From IMG/VR virus record IMGVR_UViG_3300049596_000539, positions 1 through 57,384 of that record: a stretch of DNA of 57,384 nt; one strand, given 5' to 3'. A program made the translations under genes and the position numbers. Under the pieces are notes generated by a model, which ran no database searches, was not told where the DNA came from, and saw nothing but the letters and a program-made list of their open reading frames with translations. The stretch comes from a virus. Positions 34,775 to 44,069 of the stretch are shown here, in pieces. How positions within the stretch are numbered: position 1 is the stretch's first letter; each line of letters begins with the position of its first letter.

Positions 34775-35713
34775 ATGGAGCGACGAAACCTCATCTACGG
34801 AATCTTGGACATCCGAGATCCGGAACGAATCCGATATGTAGGTAAGACAGTAACGAACCTGTCTAATAGGATGCGCAACCACTGGACTTACGCCCGAAAC
34901 TCCGCACGCCCCACAAGGATTCAGGGTTGGCTACGGTCAAGGATAGATAATCCTGAGGTCGTGGAGATTCGCGAACTCTGTGAAGCCGATGATGAGAACG
35001 AACTGAATGAATTGGAAGTTTTCTGGATTTCCAATTTACGTAGTGCGGGGCAAGCTGACCTGAACCTTACGGACGGCGGCGACGGAGGTAGGGGTTCGGT
35101 CCATTCACCGGAGTCCAGGACAGCGCTATCGGAGAAGTACCGTGCATCGGGTGGGCCATCTGCTAAGTTGAACTGGGCCACGGTGCATGAAATCAGGGCA
35201 CGGAGGCAAGCCCTGTACCAAGAGGCAACTGTTTTAGCCGCAGACTATGGAGTAACCCGAACAGCTATCGACCGAATACTTAAAAATCAACTTTGGTTCG
35301 ATCCGACGTTTAACCCCGAAAGCATAGCCTCCCGCCCAGCAGGCAGCCATCATCGCACTAAGCTGACGATGGATGAGGTACGTGAACTTCGAAATCTTAG
35401 ACTGTCTGAGTGGGTGTCGAGTCGTTCACTGGCTGATAAATTCCGGATGTCCGAATCCGCGATTCAACACCTTCTTGAGAATAAAACGTACCGAGATCCC
35501 GAGTATGATCCCGCAAGGCTTGCAAAGAGGGGGCAAACGGATTTTACAGCCCCTAACAAAGGTCGAAGGCAACTTAGTGCTTTAGAGGCGAGGGATATTA
35601 AAGCGAGGGCTCTAAAAGGTGAGCCAGTATCCCAGATAGCTGAGGAGTACGGCCTTACCCACAGTCATGTTTATGCTATACGCCGGGGCGATGTTTGGAA
35701 GGACCTCCCATGA
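34775..35713 (+). CDS. GIY-YIG homing endonuclease
   Basis: A 312-aa protein. The N-terminal domain has LIYGILDIRDPERIRYVGKT (GIY-YIG variant), then an Arg-containing helix (SNRMRNHW) and a catalytic-type Glu in NELNELEVFWI. The C-terminal 180 residues carry three helix-turn-helix modules (VLAADYGVTRTAIDRILKN; SLADKFRMSESAIQHLLEN; QIAEEYGLTHSHVYAIRRG) for DNA binding. It sits between the two terminase genes and ends in an ATGA overlap with the large subunit. A typical freestanding mobile endonuclease. Confidence 0.9.
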   Translation: MERRNLIYGILDIRDPERIRYVGKTVTNLSNRMRNHWTYARNSARPTRIQGWLRSRIDNPEVVEIRELCEADDENELNELEVFWISNLRSAGQADLNLTDGGDGGRGSVHSPESRTALSEKYRASGGPSAKLNWATVHEIRARRQALYQEATVLAADYGVTRTAIDRILKNQLWFDPTFNPESIASRPAGSHHRTKLTMDEVRELRNLRLSEWVSSRSLADKFRMSESAIQHLLENKTYRDPEYDPARLAKRGQTDFTAPNKGRRQLSALEARDIKARALKGEPVSQIAEEYGLTHSHVYAIRRGDVWKDLP

Positions 35714-37308
35714 GCCTAATCGAAGTCGCTAATGAAGTGCTTGCAGAGATTCGTCTAAAGAGCCAGAGAGACCTCTACCGGAATGATTATCATGCCTGGC
35801 GCAGCGATATTCTTGGGTACAATTCTTACGCCCGGATGAACCAGATCACCTGGGAGGCGTTGCACGGACCCTTGACGAAGACGGCAGTCGCCTCCGCTAA
35901 TGGCGTGTCAAAGTCCTGGGAGATGTCGTGCATGATTGCGTGGGCGTCCTCTGTGTTCGAGCCGGGAGATGTGACATCCATCGTTACCGCCCCCTCCATC
36001 CAGCAGGTCGAAAAGGTTATCTGGGCGTACCTGAAGAATCATTTCGGTCAAGCGTCGGCGCGACAAAACAGTCTCCCCGGGCGGCTCTCCGAGAAACTGG
36101 AATGGATTTACGACGGCGAGAATGGCAAGACCTTCCTGGCGTACGGACGTGTGCCCTCCAAGGGTAAAGAGATGGCTGTCTTCCAGGGTGTTCGAGGTGT
36201 TAAGGGTCGAGTCTACGTCTTCTCCGACGAGGGCGGCGCAATCGAGCGGGACATGTTCACGGCGATGGAGGCCGTGACGACGGGTTCCGGGTCACGAGCG
36301 GCAGTGTTCGGGAACCCTGACTATCCCCAGGCGTACTGGCGGCGATTCTGGGATAAGACAAAGCCCGAGGGCCGAACCTGGAATACGTTCAATATAAGTG
36401 CGTTCGAGTTGCCGACGATGACCGGAGAAGTTGTCTACCCGAACGATCCCGAAATGGAGGCTCGTTTCCGGTCAGCCATTACCTCTCGCGAGTGGATTGA
36501 GAATAAGAAAGAGATTTGGTCTGAGACTGAGGCCCGCTACCTCTCGAAGGTCATGGGGCAGTTCCCCGAAGATGACGATTTCGCTTTCTTTCCTCAGGCG
36601 GCGATCAACACAGCTTACGACGCAAGCATTGAAGATGACGGTGCCGCACCCCTGATTCTTGGAGTAGATATTGCTCGGTATGGTCAGGATGAATCAGTTA
36701 TTGCGGCTAACCGCGGCGGAAGAATTCGCGTCATAGATCACTGGGGCAAAACGGACACCGTAGAGACCTCCCGGCGCATTCATAAGTTCGCTCAAGAATC
36801 CGGAGCGGTGGAGGTTCGGATTGACTCTGGTGGAGTCGGCGGCGGTGTGTATGACATGTTGGATGAGTTGGATGAGTTCTTCCCGAAGAGTTATGTTCTG
36901 ATCGGCTGGGATAACGGCTCTGCCTCTCCCGACCTAACTCAGTGGGGTCGAAAACGAGCGTATGCCCATGACAGTCTCCGTAAGCAGATGACGAATGGTG
37001 AAATCGACCTGGATTACGACGATGAGGGCTTGCGCGAGGAATTGCAGGCTATTACGTACAAGTTCAACAGCCGTGGAGCCATCGAGATTACCGCGAAGGA
37101 CGAAATCAAGAAGGGCCTTTCCGGACAATCTCCCGACCGCCTAGATGCCGTGATTATGGCCGCGTGCGACATGAGCCCCTGGACCGGAAACCCGTGGAAT
37201 CAACTCCCGGTGGGAGCGGTAGTGTCCGAAGACAGGTCCGAAATCCCCGACTACGGCCTCTCCGAGTACCTCTCAGGTGCGGGAATGCCGATGAAGTGGC
37301 GCGGCTAA
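35710..37308 (+). CDS. terL: Terminase large subunit
   Basis: A 532-aa packaging motor and nuclease. The start is ATG 35710, with GGAAGGA 6 bases upstream, in an ATGA overlap. The ATPase has a Walker A variant (ANGVSKSW) and Walker B (VYVFSDEGG). The RNase H-like nuclease supplies D residues in LGVDIARYGQDESV, VRIDSGGVGGG and DRLDAVIMA. It translocates DNA into proheads and cuts it. Its ribosome-binding site lies inside the GIY-YIG gene, so the insertion preserved expression. Confidence 0.93.
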   Translation: MSLIEVANEVLAEIRLKSQRDLYRNDYHAWRSDILGYNSYARMNQITWEALHGPLTKTAVASANGVSKSWEMSCMIAWASSVFEPGDVTSIVTAPSIQQVEKVIWAYLKNHFGQASARQNSLPGRLSEKLEWIYDGENGKTFLAYGRVPSKGKEMAVFQGVRGVKGRVYVFSDEGGAIERDMFTAMEAVTTGSGSRAAVFGNPDYPQAYWRRFWDKTKPEGRTWNTFNISAFELPTMTGEVVYPNDPEMEARFRSAITSREWIENKKEIWSETEARYLSKVMGQFPEDDDFAFFPQAAINTAYDASIEDDGAAPLILGVDIARYGQDESVIAANRGGRIRVIDHWGKTDTVETSRRIHKFAQESGAVEVRIDSGGVGGGVYDMLDELDEFFPKSYVLIGWDNGSASPDLTQWGRKRAYAHDSLRKQMTNGEIDLDYDDEGLREELQAITYKFNSRGAIEITAKDEIKKGLSGQSPDRLDAVIMAACDMSPWTGNPWNQLPVGAVVSEDRSEIPDYGLSEYLSGAGMPMKWRG

Positions 37309-37319
37309 GAATAACGGGC

Positions 37320-37328
37320 TGATAAACT
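37320..37328 (+). promoter_or_regulatory. Extended -10 motif before portal
   Basis: TGATAAACT in the 56-base gap between terminase and portal, followed by AGGATTAAGCACC and GAGGA before the ATG. Confidence 0.55.
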
Positions 37329-37364
37329 AGGATTAAGCACCTATTAGCGCGAATTGAGGACTTA

Positions 37365-38939
37365 ATGCCCGCTGTGGACTGGGACAAGGCTACATACGAG
37401 GCCCTGCAAGAGGACACGCCCCGTTCTGTGGCTATTCTCAGCGACCAGCACATTGCTCGTTTGGAGACGCTGGAGAGTGAAAACTTCTCTTTGCGTGAGA
37501 GCCTTGACGAAGTTCGGATGCAATTCGCCCTGGAGGACAACGGCTGGCAGTTGATTTCGGCATTTGCCCAAGGCGAGCACCTTGAGGGACTTGACCTTGA
37601 CGAACTGAAAGAGATTTCTGAGAAGATCCGGCCGCATGTCGTAGGCGATGCTCTTCCCGCTCGCGGAGCCTCCCTCCACGCTGGATATGTCTGGAGCAAG
37701 GGCCTAAACATTGAGGGTGTGAAGGATTCGGGGGGAGCGGGGCGTAAGTCGGAACTAATCCGGTTCTATCAGAACGTCGTGAACCAGGAAAACCTTTTCT
37801 CGGCACTTGCTCACGAAGAGTTGCAGAGGGGTCGCTTCGCAGACGGCAATATCTTCATTGCGTGCGATAAGAGTACAAAGACCGCCCGCGTCATTCCGCT
37901 GAATCAGATCACGGCTCTTCGCGTTAACCCGGACCACCCCTCCGAAGTTTGGATGTATCAGCGCACCTGGGACCCGAAGGTTGATGAGAAGGGGCCGCGT
38001 GTTGTCTGGTATTACACGAATAGGTTCTCGGGCACAAAACGTAAGTCAGTTACGGTAAACGGCAAAACGCAGCCGATTGACCAGGATGTAACGCTTATCG
38101 ACCGGAAGTTTAACCGAGTACCCGGCTTCGTTCTCGGCCTCCCGGATGCAACAGCGGGCATGATTTGGGCGAGTGCTTACACCGAGATCCTTCAGTACGG
38201 CAAGGTCGTTAACGAATCCCTCGCGAAGATTCTGTTCAAGGTGGTTTCTAAGAAACCGGCGGGTGCGGCGTCAGCGGGCGTTAAGATCGCGGGTATGTCC
38301 GGCCACGGGAATGCGGCTACGATGACCGAAGGACAAGACCTTCAAGCGGTTTCTACGGCGGGTCGCGGTTACGACTTTGTTTCACCCCGACCAGTCGCAG
38401 CAATGGCGGCGGCGGCGTGGAACGTGTCCAACATGGACCTTCTCAACGACTCCTCCGCGGCTGGAAGTTCGTACGGAAGCGCTAATGCCCTGGCCCCCGC
38501 GAACAAGAACGCCATGCGCCTTATGCAGCGTGAATGGATTTCGCTCTTCGAAGAGATTTTCGATTTCTTCTCTCTTGGGCGACCCCGCATTTGGTTCGAG
38601 GAACTGGATGAGGTTGACCAGTATCGGGCCGCTCAGGGTCTTACGCTCCTCTCTCCCACGCTTTCGGACGAAGAGTACCGCTCGAAGGCTCTGGATCTTC
38701 TGGATATCCCGGGCGACCCGGGTAAGACACCCCCGACTCTCGTAGCACGCACTCAAGGAGCACAGCAAGCCGCATCGCCAGATCAGGGTCAGTCAAATGG
38801 CACGGGGGGTTCTGATTCGGGATCTCGGAATGATCTTCGTACCGACAATATCGAATCTGTCCGTGTTGCGATGGAGAATGAGAATTTCTTGGCTCGGTAC
38901 GAAGAATTAGTGATCCGGGCGGAAAACGCGAGTCGGTAA
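37365..38939 (+). CDS. Portal protein
   Basis: A 524-aa protein directly after the large terminase. Features of siphophage portals are visible: an N-terminal helical region, a beta-rich middle (EVWMYQRTWDPKVDEKGPRVVWYYTNRF), an alanine-rich helical core (PVAAMAAAAWNVSNMDLLNDSSAAGSS by segments) and an acidic helical C-terminus. It forms the dodecameric ring through which DNA enters and leaves the head. The order terminase, portal, protease, decoration, capsid is canonical. Confidence 0.9.
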   Translation: MPAVDWDKATYEALQEDTPRSVAILSDQHIARLETLESENFSLRESLDEVRMQFALEDNGWQLISAFAQGEHLEGLDLDELKEISEKIRPHVVGDALPARGASLHAGYVWSKGLNIEGVKDSGGAGRKSELIRFYQNVVNQENLFSALAHEELQRGRFADGNIFIACDKSTKTARVIPLNQITALRVNPDHPSEVWMYQRTWDPKVDEKGPRVVWYYTNRFSGTKRKSVTVNGKTQPIDQDVTLIDRKFNRVPGFVLGLPDATAGMIWASAYTEILQYGKVVNESLAKILFKVVSKKPAGAASAGVKIAGMSGHGNAATMTEGQDLQAVSTAGRGYDFVSPRPVAAMAAAAWNVSNMDLLNDSSAAGSSYGSANALAPANKNAMRLMQREWISLFEEIFDFFSLGRPRIWFEELDEVDQYRAAQGLTLLSPTLSDEEYRSKALDLLDIPGDPGKTPPTLVARTQGAQQAASPDQGQSNGTGGSDSGSRNDLRTDNIESVRVAMENENFLARYEELVIRAENASR

Positions 38940-38962
38940 TTTAGAACGTTTATTCTTCCCCG

Positions 38963-38971
38963 TGATAAACT
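38963..38971 (+). promoter_or_regulatory. Extended -10 motif before the protease-scaffold gene
   Basis: TGATAAACT followed by GGATATCAGG and the ATG (10 bases later). AGG would be the only ribosome-binding element, so the leader is very short. Confidence 0.55.
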
Positions 38972-38981
38972 GGATATCAGG

Positions 38982-39872
38982 ATGACCACTAAACTTCTCA
39001 CTGAATCCACGGCGGTTCCCACTAAGGCGGGTAATGGCCGGTGGAAGAGCGTTCTTATCACCCCTGGAGTCGGTTCCAGCGGTACTTATTCGGAGTCGGT
39101 TCTTAAGGAATACGGCCCGGTTGCCCTTCGTAAGGGTGCGAAGTCTTTTGTGACGCATAACCGCACGGAGAACGGCGAGCCCGATCCTTTCGCTATGTGG
39201 GGATTTCTCGCAGAGGATTCCTACTACGAAGAGGGCGTGGGTCTCGTTGGACTTATTGAAGTCCTCCCGTCTTGGCGCGAAAAGGTTGAGGAAGTTGCAC
39301 CTCACGTAGCTCTATCTGTTTATGTGGCCGGTGAACTCGATGAAGAGGGAAACGTCACCAAGTTTGTAGAAGATGTTCAGAACGGGGTCGATATGGTTTC
39401 GTACCCCGGAAGGCCAGGAAGTTCTCTCGTAGAGCAGATGGTTGAAAGCGCAGCCCAGATGGCGCGTGAATCTGGAGAGCCAACAGTCACCTCGGCTGTG
39501 GAGAAAGAAACGGAAATCAAAATGGAAAAGGACGTTGAGGAGCGGTTTGCCGCTCTTGAGGCGCTTCTGACCCGTTTGGTAACCAAGGAGAACGCCGCTC
39601 AGGCAGAGGCCATGCAGGCCGAGGCTGATGAAAAGGTTGTCGAGGCGCGAGTCAGTGCCTACGATGCCGCGGTGGACGCGATTGAGGCAGCAGAGCTTCC
39701 GGTTGACGCCGCGAAGACCCTGCGGGCCGAGGCGCGTAAGGGTGTCGATGTGACGCCTCTCATTGAGTTTGCCAAGACGGTTAAGACTGCCGCTCTTACC
39801 GAATCCTCGAACGGACGCCTCTTCGGCGCTTCGGGAGACGAGGACTGGACTGTTACGGGGGTGCGTGTCTGA
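38982..39872 (+). CDS. Capsid maturation protease with scaffold domain
   Basis: A 296-aa protein. The N-terminal half has the pattern of the prohead protease fold: His in FVTHNRT and Ser in HVALSVYVAGELD. The C-terminal half is a long charged coiled coil (about residues 150-265) that fits a fused scaffolding domain. It assembles and then processes the procapsid. Its stop overlaps the decoration gene start. Confidence 0.82.
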   Translation: MTTKLLTESTAVPTKAGNGRWKSVLITPGVGSSGTYSESVLKEYGPVALRKGAKSFVTHNRTENGEPDPFAMWGFLAEDSYYEEGVGLVGLIEVLPSWREKVEEVAPHVALSVYVAGELDEEGNVTKFVEDVQNGVDMVSYPGRPGSSLVEQMVESAAQMARESGEPTVTSAVEKETEIKMEKDVEERFAALEALLTRLVTKENAAQAEAMQAEADEKVVEARVSAYDAAVDAIEAAELPVDAAKTLRAEARKGVDVTPLIEFAKTVKTAALTESSNGRLFGASGDEDWTVTGVRV

Positions 39873-40312
39873 TGGCCGAGAACATGGTGCTCAAATATTC
39901 CCGTACCGAGGTGTGGCCGGTTGTTGACGGTACGCTCAGCGGCGCAGCAGTTGTTTCTACGGCGGCTTCAGGGCATCAGCCGGGCGTTGCCCTCGTCTCT
40001 GAAGGCGGCGCAACGAAGTCGGAGACTGTCGGACCCTACACGATCAGCGGAATTCCCGCTGGCGGCGTTGGCCTCCCCGACAACTACGCGACGGTTGCTA
40101 TCGACGGAGCCTTCCGGTTCCCCGTCACAGGCGCTTCGTCTTCGACCGCTGTCAACACCCCGGTTTACGCAGTGCTCTCCTCGGACACTGTTGCAAGCCT
40201 CACCCTCACCGCTAGCACGAACCCTCCGTTCGGAAAGATCCACCGTCACATCGGTGAGACCTCTTCGACTGAGTGCTCCGTGATTATCGGTGACTTCGTG
40301 GATGCGACCTGA
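39872..40312 (+). CDS. Head decoration protein
   Basis: A 146-aa beta-rich protein just before the major capsid gene. Gly/Ala/Ser/Thr-rich with short strands (TVAIDGAFRFPVTG, TPVYAVLSS), in the style of capsid-cementing (DUF2190-like) proteins. TGATG overlap with the protease and again with the capsid gene indicates coupled translation. The name rests mainly on size, composition and order. Confidence 0.72.
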   Translation: MAENMVLKYSRTEVWPVVDGTLSGAAVVSTAASGHQPGVALVSEGGATKSETVGPYTISGIPAGGVGLPDNYATVAIDGAFRFPVTGASSSTAVNTPVYAVLSSDTVASLTLTASTNPPFGKIHRHIGETSSTECSVIIGDFVDAT

Positions 40313-41463
40313 TGATGGACGACAAGATGATTGAATACAAGGACCCGTTCACCGCGGACAACCGCCTGAAGCCGGGTGCTCATGTCACCAAGGCTAAGGT
40401 TGCCAAGGTCAAGTCGCTCATGGAAGCCGCACTGCGCGGTGACCGTGTTGCGAACGCTACGCTCGCTGAGACCATCTCCACCTCGGATGCGGTCTGGAAT
40501 GCGGCGTACCTCACGAACCTCCAGGTTCTGCCCCAGTTCGACCGTCTGCCCCGTACGTGGAGCCAGATTGCCGGGGTTCGGACCCTTCCCGACTTCCGCC
40601 CCGCGGTCCTTACCGGCCTGTTTGGCGAGTTCGAGGGTCTTGAGCGTCAGGGCATCGCGGGTCTGAACAACCCCGAGGGCATCGCGCCGATTGTTCCGGA
40701 ACTCTCGGAGTACCCCTACGCGACGGTTGGCTCGGTTGAGTCGGCTTACGGTCGTCTGGCTAAGCGAGGGTTCGGCGTGGCGTGGTCATGGGAAGCGCAG
40801 GTCAACGACAATGCCGCTGACTTCTTCTCGCAGATCCCGGGCGAAATGATCCAGACGATGCTCGACACGGAAGAGTGGGAAGTCTACTCGGCTCTCATCA
40901 ACGGTGTCGGTGCTGGTCAGCAGCTTGACGGCGGCACGACCTATACGGGTGCCACTGTTCCCGCTAACGCTCCGATCAGCAAGGACGCCATTGTTCAGGC
41001 GATCTTCGAGCTTTCGCAGCGTACGGTCAACGGTCGCCTCGTGGGTCGTTCGTCCAACGGCGTGAACATCATCGTCCCGGTTGGTACCGGACCCGCGGTG
41101 GAGTTCCTGCTTAGCCAGGCCATCATCGAGATCCAGGACGGCTCGTTCGTTCTCTCGGCGCAGGAGCTTGGTCTGGGCACGGTTACTGTTATCGAGTCGG
41201 AGTACGTTACCGGCACGAACTGGTACCTCCTCCCGAAGCCCGGTGGAGTTCGTCGCCCGGTGCTTGAGCTTGGTCGTCTGCGCGGTCACGAGGCTCCCCA
41301 GCTTCGGGTCAAGGCAAACGCCCAGCCGGTCAACGGTTCGAGCGTCCTCCACCCGTTCGCCTCCTATGAGGTTGACGACATTTCGATGGAAATTCGCTAT
41401 CCTCTCGCGGGTTTGCTCTGGTTTGCAAACTTCGTCGTCTGGAGTACTGGAGCGGGCGCTTAA
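40312..41463 (+). CDS. Major capsid protein
   Basis: A 383-aa protein, probably of the HK97 fold. The N-terminal 100 residues are helical; the middle has characteristic segments (WEAQVNDNAADFFSQIPGEM, MLDTEEWEVYSALINGVGAG). Codon use is the most biased in the window, rich in C-ending codons, as expected for the most abundant product. It is followed by a strong terminator. The first two codons are both ATG. Confidence 0.92.
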   Translation: MMDDKMIEYKDPFTADNRLKPGAHVTKAKVAKVKSLMEAALRGDRVANATLAETISTSDAVWNAAYLTNLQVLPQFDRLPRTWSQIAGVRTLPDFRPAVLTGLFGEFEGLERQGIAGLNNPEGIAPIVPELSEYPYATVGSVESAYGRLAKRGFGVAWSWEAQVNDNAADFFSQIPGEMIQTMLDTEEWEVYSALINGVGAGQQLDGGTTYTGATVPANAPISKDAIVQAIFELSQRTVNGRLVGRSSNGVNIIVPVGTGPAVEFLLSQAIIEIQDGSFVLSAQELGLGTVTVIESEYVTGTNWYLLPKPGGVRRPVLELGRLRGHEAPQLRVKANAQPVNGSSVLHPFASYEVDDISMEIRYPLAGLLWFANFVVWSTGAGA

Positions 41464-41488
41464 CTCTAAGCCCCTTTTCCAACAGAAG

Positions 41489-41513
41489 CCCTCGCTCACA
41501 AGGCGGGGGTTTT
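41489..41513 (+). terminator. Terminator after the major capsid gene
   Basis: CCCTCGC (41489-41495) pairs with GCGGGGG (41503-41509, one G-T pair) around a 7-base loop, followed by TTTT. Confidence 0.85.
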
Positions 41514-41527
41514 CTGCGTCTAAGGTG

Positions 41528-41536
41528 TGATAGGCT
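41528..41536 (+). promoter_or_regulatory. Extended -10 motif before the second GIY-YIG gene
   Basis: TGATAGGCT, the same sequence as the leftward motifs at 4005 and 27064, located between the capsid terminator and the GIY-YIG gene. Confidence 0.5.
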
Positions 41537-41575
41537 TAGGTGAATTGAAGTTTCGGTTGAATCGAGGGGTTCCGC

Positions 41576-42250
41576 ATGGCGATTGTTTACGGGCTGAGTT
41601 GCATCTGCCACCCCGAGGCCGGTGTGCGCTATGTTGGGCAGACGGCACAGGAGTTGAATGTCCGGTTGACAAACCATAGGTGCCACGCTCGATTCGGAAC
41701 TAAAACCCCGGTCTACCATTGGATTCGAAAGCACGCCCCGAACAATATCAAGGCGGAGGTGCTGGAGGAAGCGGCTCTTGAAGACTTGGATGAGGCAGAG
41801 CGGAGGGTGATTGCCCGATACGGGCTCGACAGCCTCTTGAACATCTCCGTGGGCGGAGTGGACGGAACTACGCTTGGAAGAAAGCGACCTGAGTTTTCGG
41901 AACAGATTAGGGGTGATGGACACCCGTCAAAAGTTCTGAGCGGAGAAGTTGTTGCGGAACTTCGTAAGATCTACACGGGGGCTCGCGGGGAAATCTCGGA
42001 ACTAGCTGAAAAGTATGGAACCTCGTTAACAACAATCTCGGATGCTATATCAGGTAAAACGTGGTCTCACCTTCCACTCGGGGTAGAACGGCCCAAGAAA
42101 CGTGTGCGTCTGGTTGCCGAGGACGTTCGTAATATCCGGGAGCGTCACACCGCCGGAGAAAGACTCCCGGACCTGGCGATTGAGTATTCTCTTACCCTAA
42201 CCAATATGTACTTCATTGTTAACCGGAAAACCTGGAAGAACGTCGAGTAA
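41576..42250 (+). CDS. GIY-YIG homing endonuclease
   Basis: A 224-aa protein. Residues 1-90 form the nuclease (VYGLSCICHPEAGVRYVGQT, with LDEAERRVIARYGLD supplying the Glu). The C-terminus has two helix-turn-helix modules (ISELAEKYGTSLTTISDAISG; LPDLAIEYSLTLTNMYFIVN). The same architecture as the gene at 34775, but only moderately similar. Placed right after the capsid gene, a common target of mobile endonucleases in phages. Confidence 0.9.
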   Translation: MAIVYGLSCICHPEAGVRYVGQTAQELNVRLTNHRCHARFGTKTPVYHWIRKHAPNNIKAEVLEEAALEDLDEAERRVIARYGLDSLLNISVGGVDGTTLGRKRPEFSEQIRGDGHPSKVLSGEVVAELRKIYTGARGEISELAEKYGTSLTTISDAISGKTWSHLPLGVERPKKRVRLVAEDVRNIRERHTAGERLPDLAIEYSLTLTNMYFIVNRKTWKNVE

Positions 42251-42251
42251 C

Positions 42252-42260
42252 TGATAAGAT
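42252..42260 (+). promoter_or_regulatory. Extended -10-like motif before the 71-aa gene
   Basis: TGATAAGAT (one to two mismatches to TGATAAACT) in the 45-base gap, followed by ATCGGAG before the ATG at 42296. Confidence 0.4.
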
Positions 42261-42295
42261 TGATAGTAAGCATGCTCACCTAGATCGGAGCCCCA

Positions 42296-42511
42296 ATGGT
42301 TTCCCCCAAGCCCATCACCCTCGTTAGCGGAGACGCAGCAGACTTCCAGGCCGACGCACAACCCTTCGCAGTAATCGGGTCCGTCCCAGTCGCAGCAGGA
42401 GACGTTACAGCCCTCACCGCAGTCCCTGCCTCTTTCGCGGACCTTGCAGCCGTTCGCACGTACCTGAACACGTTGGTCACCGAGCTTAAGTCCTCCGACT
42501 ACTTCTCGTAA
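42296..42511 (+). CDS. Possible head fibre protein, 71 aa
   Basis: A small protein MVSPKPITLVSGDAADFQAD followed by SFADLAAVRTYLNTLVTELKSSDYF. The pattern of a short beta region, an Ala/Thr linker and the FADLAAV-type helix is common in small actinophage genes near fibre genes, some annotated as head fibre proteins. It lies between the capsid module and the large fibre genes. Function uncertain. Confidence 0.5.
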   Translation: MVSPKPITLVSGDAADFQADAQPFAVIGSVPVAAGDVTALTAVPASFADLAAVRTYLNTLVTELKSSDYFS

Positions 42512-42560
42512 GCCGTAAGTTACGGGGCTCATCCGCATGCATAGTCAAAGGATCTTCTGA

Positions 42561-44021
42561 GTGGTTTCCATCACAGTCCCCACGCGAGGCCAAGAGCCTT
42601 ATGACGTGACGTTGAATACCGCTCTGAACACGTTGGCTGCGGCAATTCCAGCGGACATCGTAACGGACGCCGCCCTTGACACCTCGGTTACGTCGCTGAT
42701 TGAGGATCCCGCGTCTGATGCGGCTGTGGCCCTTAATGCCACTATTGGTGTGGCTGTCGAGCCCCTCGCCCCCCGCGTGACCGACGCGGCTGTGAACCCT
42801 TTCGCCGTGACGCTCTGGACGAGTACCAGCGTTCAGTGCATCGGGTACTCGCCCGAGGACGGGCGGATGTTCTACGTCGGTTCTGATCTCTATGCGTCGG
42901 ATGATTTCGGGGCCACGTTTAGCCCAGCTAAGGGCCTTCCGGCCTCCGGTGGAACCGTCCTGAAAATCGTCCGGTTCAACGGGTACAACTTCGCAATCAC
43001 GGCTCAGGGGAAGGTGTGGCGATCGCCTCTCACCACGCGCGACGCGGCATTCACGTGGACCGACACGGGCCTGACGATGACGAGCGGATCGGCGGGATTC
43101 CCGACCGCGTTTTTCGCCGACACGGTTGGCGGCTATCTCTACGCGGGCGAGTACGCCGACCCCACGGGACAGCGGCCCAAGCTGTGGCGAGTGAGTGCCG
43201 CGTCCGCGGTCAGCGGCGGTCCGACATGGGAAGTCTCCTGGCAGCCGGGATTCAACACCCGCCACCATCACTCAGTCGCGCGCGATCCGTTCGCTGAGGA
43301 CACCCTGTATCTCTGTGGTGGGGACGGCCAGGGGTACGCGATCATGCGCTCTGTCGATAACGGGGCAACGTGGTCGGAAGTGCAAGCATCGGCCAACTAT
43401 CAGGCCGTGCAGATCAGCTTCGATGAGAAATGGGTGTACTTCGCATGTGACGGGCCATTCGCAACCGTGCTCGTTATGGACCGCGAGACCCTCGCATTCC
43501 AGTCTATGTCTTCCGACTGGCACGCCCTCACTCCGGTCCCGTTCCCGACGCGCACACCGCGTGTCGTGACCGACGCTGTATTCACAGGCGGGCAGACGAC
43601 CTTCACGTCTGCCACGGCGGCATTTACTGCTGACGACGTGGGTCGGCAGATCGGCGGACTTCCGACCAGTCAAGCCGTTCAGCCGAACGCCTACATCCAG
43701 TCGGTAACGAACGGGACGACGGCAGTCATGAGCGCCTTCCCCCGATACTCCGCGTCCGGTCAGACGGTGGGCATCCGCGGCGACGCCTTTTATCGGAGGG
43801 CCCTCTACGGGGCTGTGGACCCTGCCACGGGTGTCTATTACTGCGTGGCGAACGACACGACGGGCGGCGGAACGACGTACGGGCTATTCGCCATCCCGTA
43901 CGTCGGCGGGCCGTGCATCCTGCTCGACGCGATGGCAATTCGCGGTCCGGGCCAGATGTACATCGCGGGCGGTTATCTGCACTTCCATCAGCACCGACGC
44001 CCGCTCATGGCCCCCGCCTGA
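42561..44021 (+). CDS. Fibre protein with BNR/sialidase-like beta-propeller
   Basis: A 486-aa protein. The N-terminal 85 residues are Ala/Thr-rich and helical, an attachment-like segment. Residues about 90-330 contain Asp-box-like turns (YASDDFGATFS, MRSVDNGATWS, and a weaker AAFTWTDTG), typical of six-bladed beta-propellers that bind or cleave glycans. Later, DAVFTGGQTTFTSATAAF begins a small phage adhesin module. GTG start with AAAGGA upstream. GC content is higher than in the flanking genes. Probably a virion-borne glycan-binding fibre; true sialidase residues are not evident. Confidence 0.72.
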   Translation: MVSITVPTRGQEPYDVTLNTALNTLAAAIPADIVTDAALDTSVTSLIEDPASDAAVALNATIGVAVEPLAPRVTDAAVNPFAVTLWTSTSVQCIGYSPEDGRMFYVGSDLYASDDFGATFSPAKGLPASGGTVLKIVRFNGYNFAITAQGKVWRSPLTTRDAAFTWTDTGLTMTSGSAGFPTAFFADTVGGYLYAGEYADPTGQRPKLWRVSAASAVSGGPTWEVSWQPGFNTRHHHSVARDPFAEDTLYLCGGDGQGYAIMRSVDNGATWSEVQASANYQAVQISFDEKWVYFACDGPFATVLVMDRETLAFQSMSSDWHALTPVPFPTRTPRVVTDAVFTGGQTTFTSATAAFTADDVGRQIGGLPTSQAVQPNAYIQSVTNGTTAVMSAFPRYSASGQTVGIRGDAFYRRALYGAVDPATGVYYCVANDTTGGGTTYGLFAIPYVGGPCILLDAMAIRGPGQMYIAGGYLHFHQHRRPLMAPA

Positions 44022-44054
44022 CCCACCGCTTTAGAACACACTTTGGGCCTGTTG

Positions 44055-44063
44055 CGCTAAACT
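44055..44063 (+). promoter_or_regulatory. Motif giving a leaderless GH71-like transcript
   Basis: CGCTAAACT followed by GGAGTA and the ATG at 44070; the TAAACT core is 6 bases from the start codon. Confidence 0.5.
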
Positions 44064-44069
44064 GGAGTA

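Noticed and set aside
40786-41499. 237-aa leftward frame opposite the major capsid gene
   Set aside because: A by-product of the strong codon bias of the capsid gene; it crosses the capsid terminator.
42486-43271. 261-aa leftward frame opposite the beta-propeller gene
   Set aside because: An Arg-rich shadow typical of GC-rich antisense frames; the sense frame has Asp-box repeats and a start signal.
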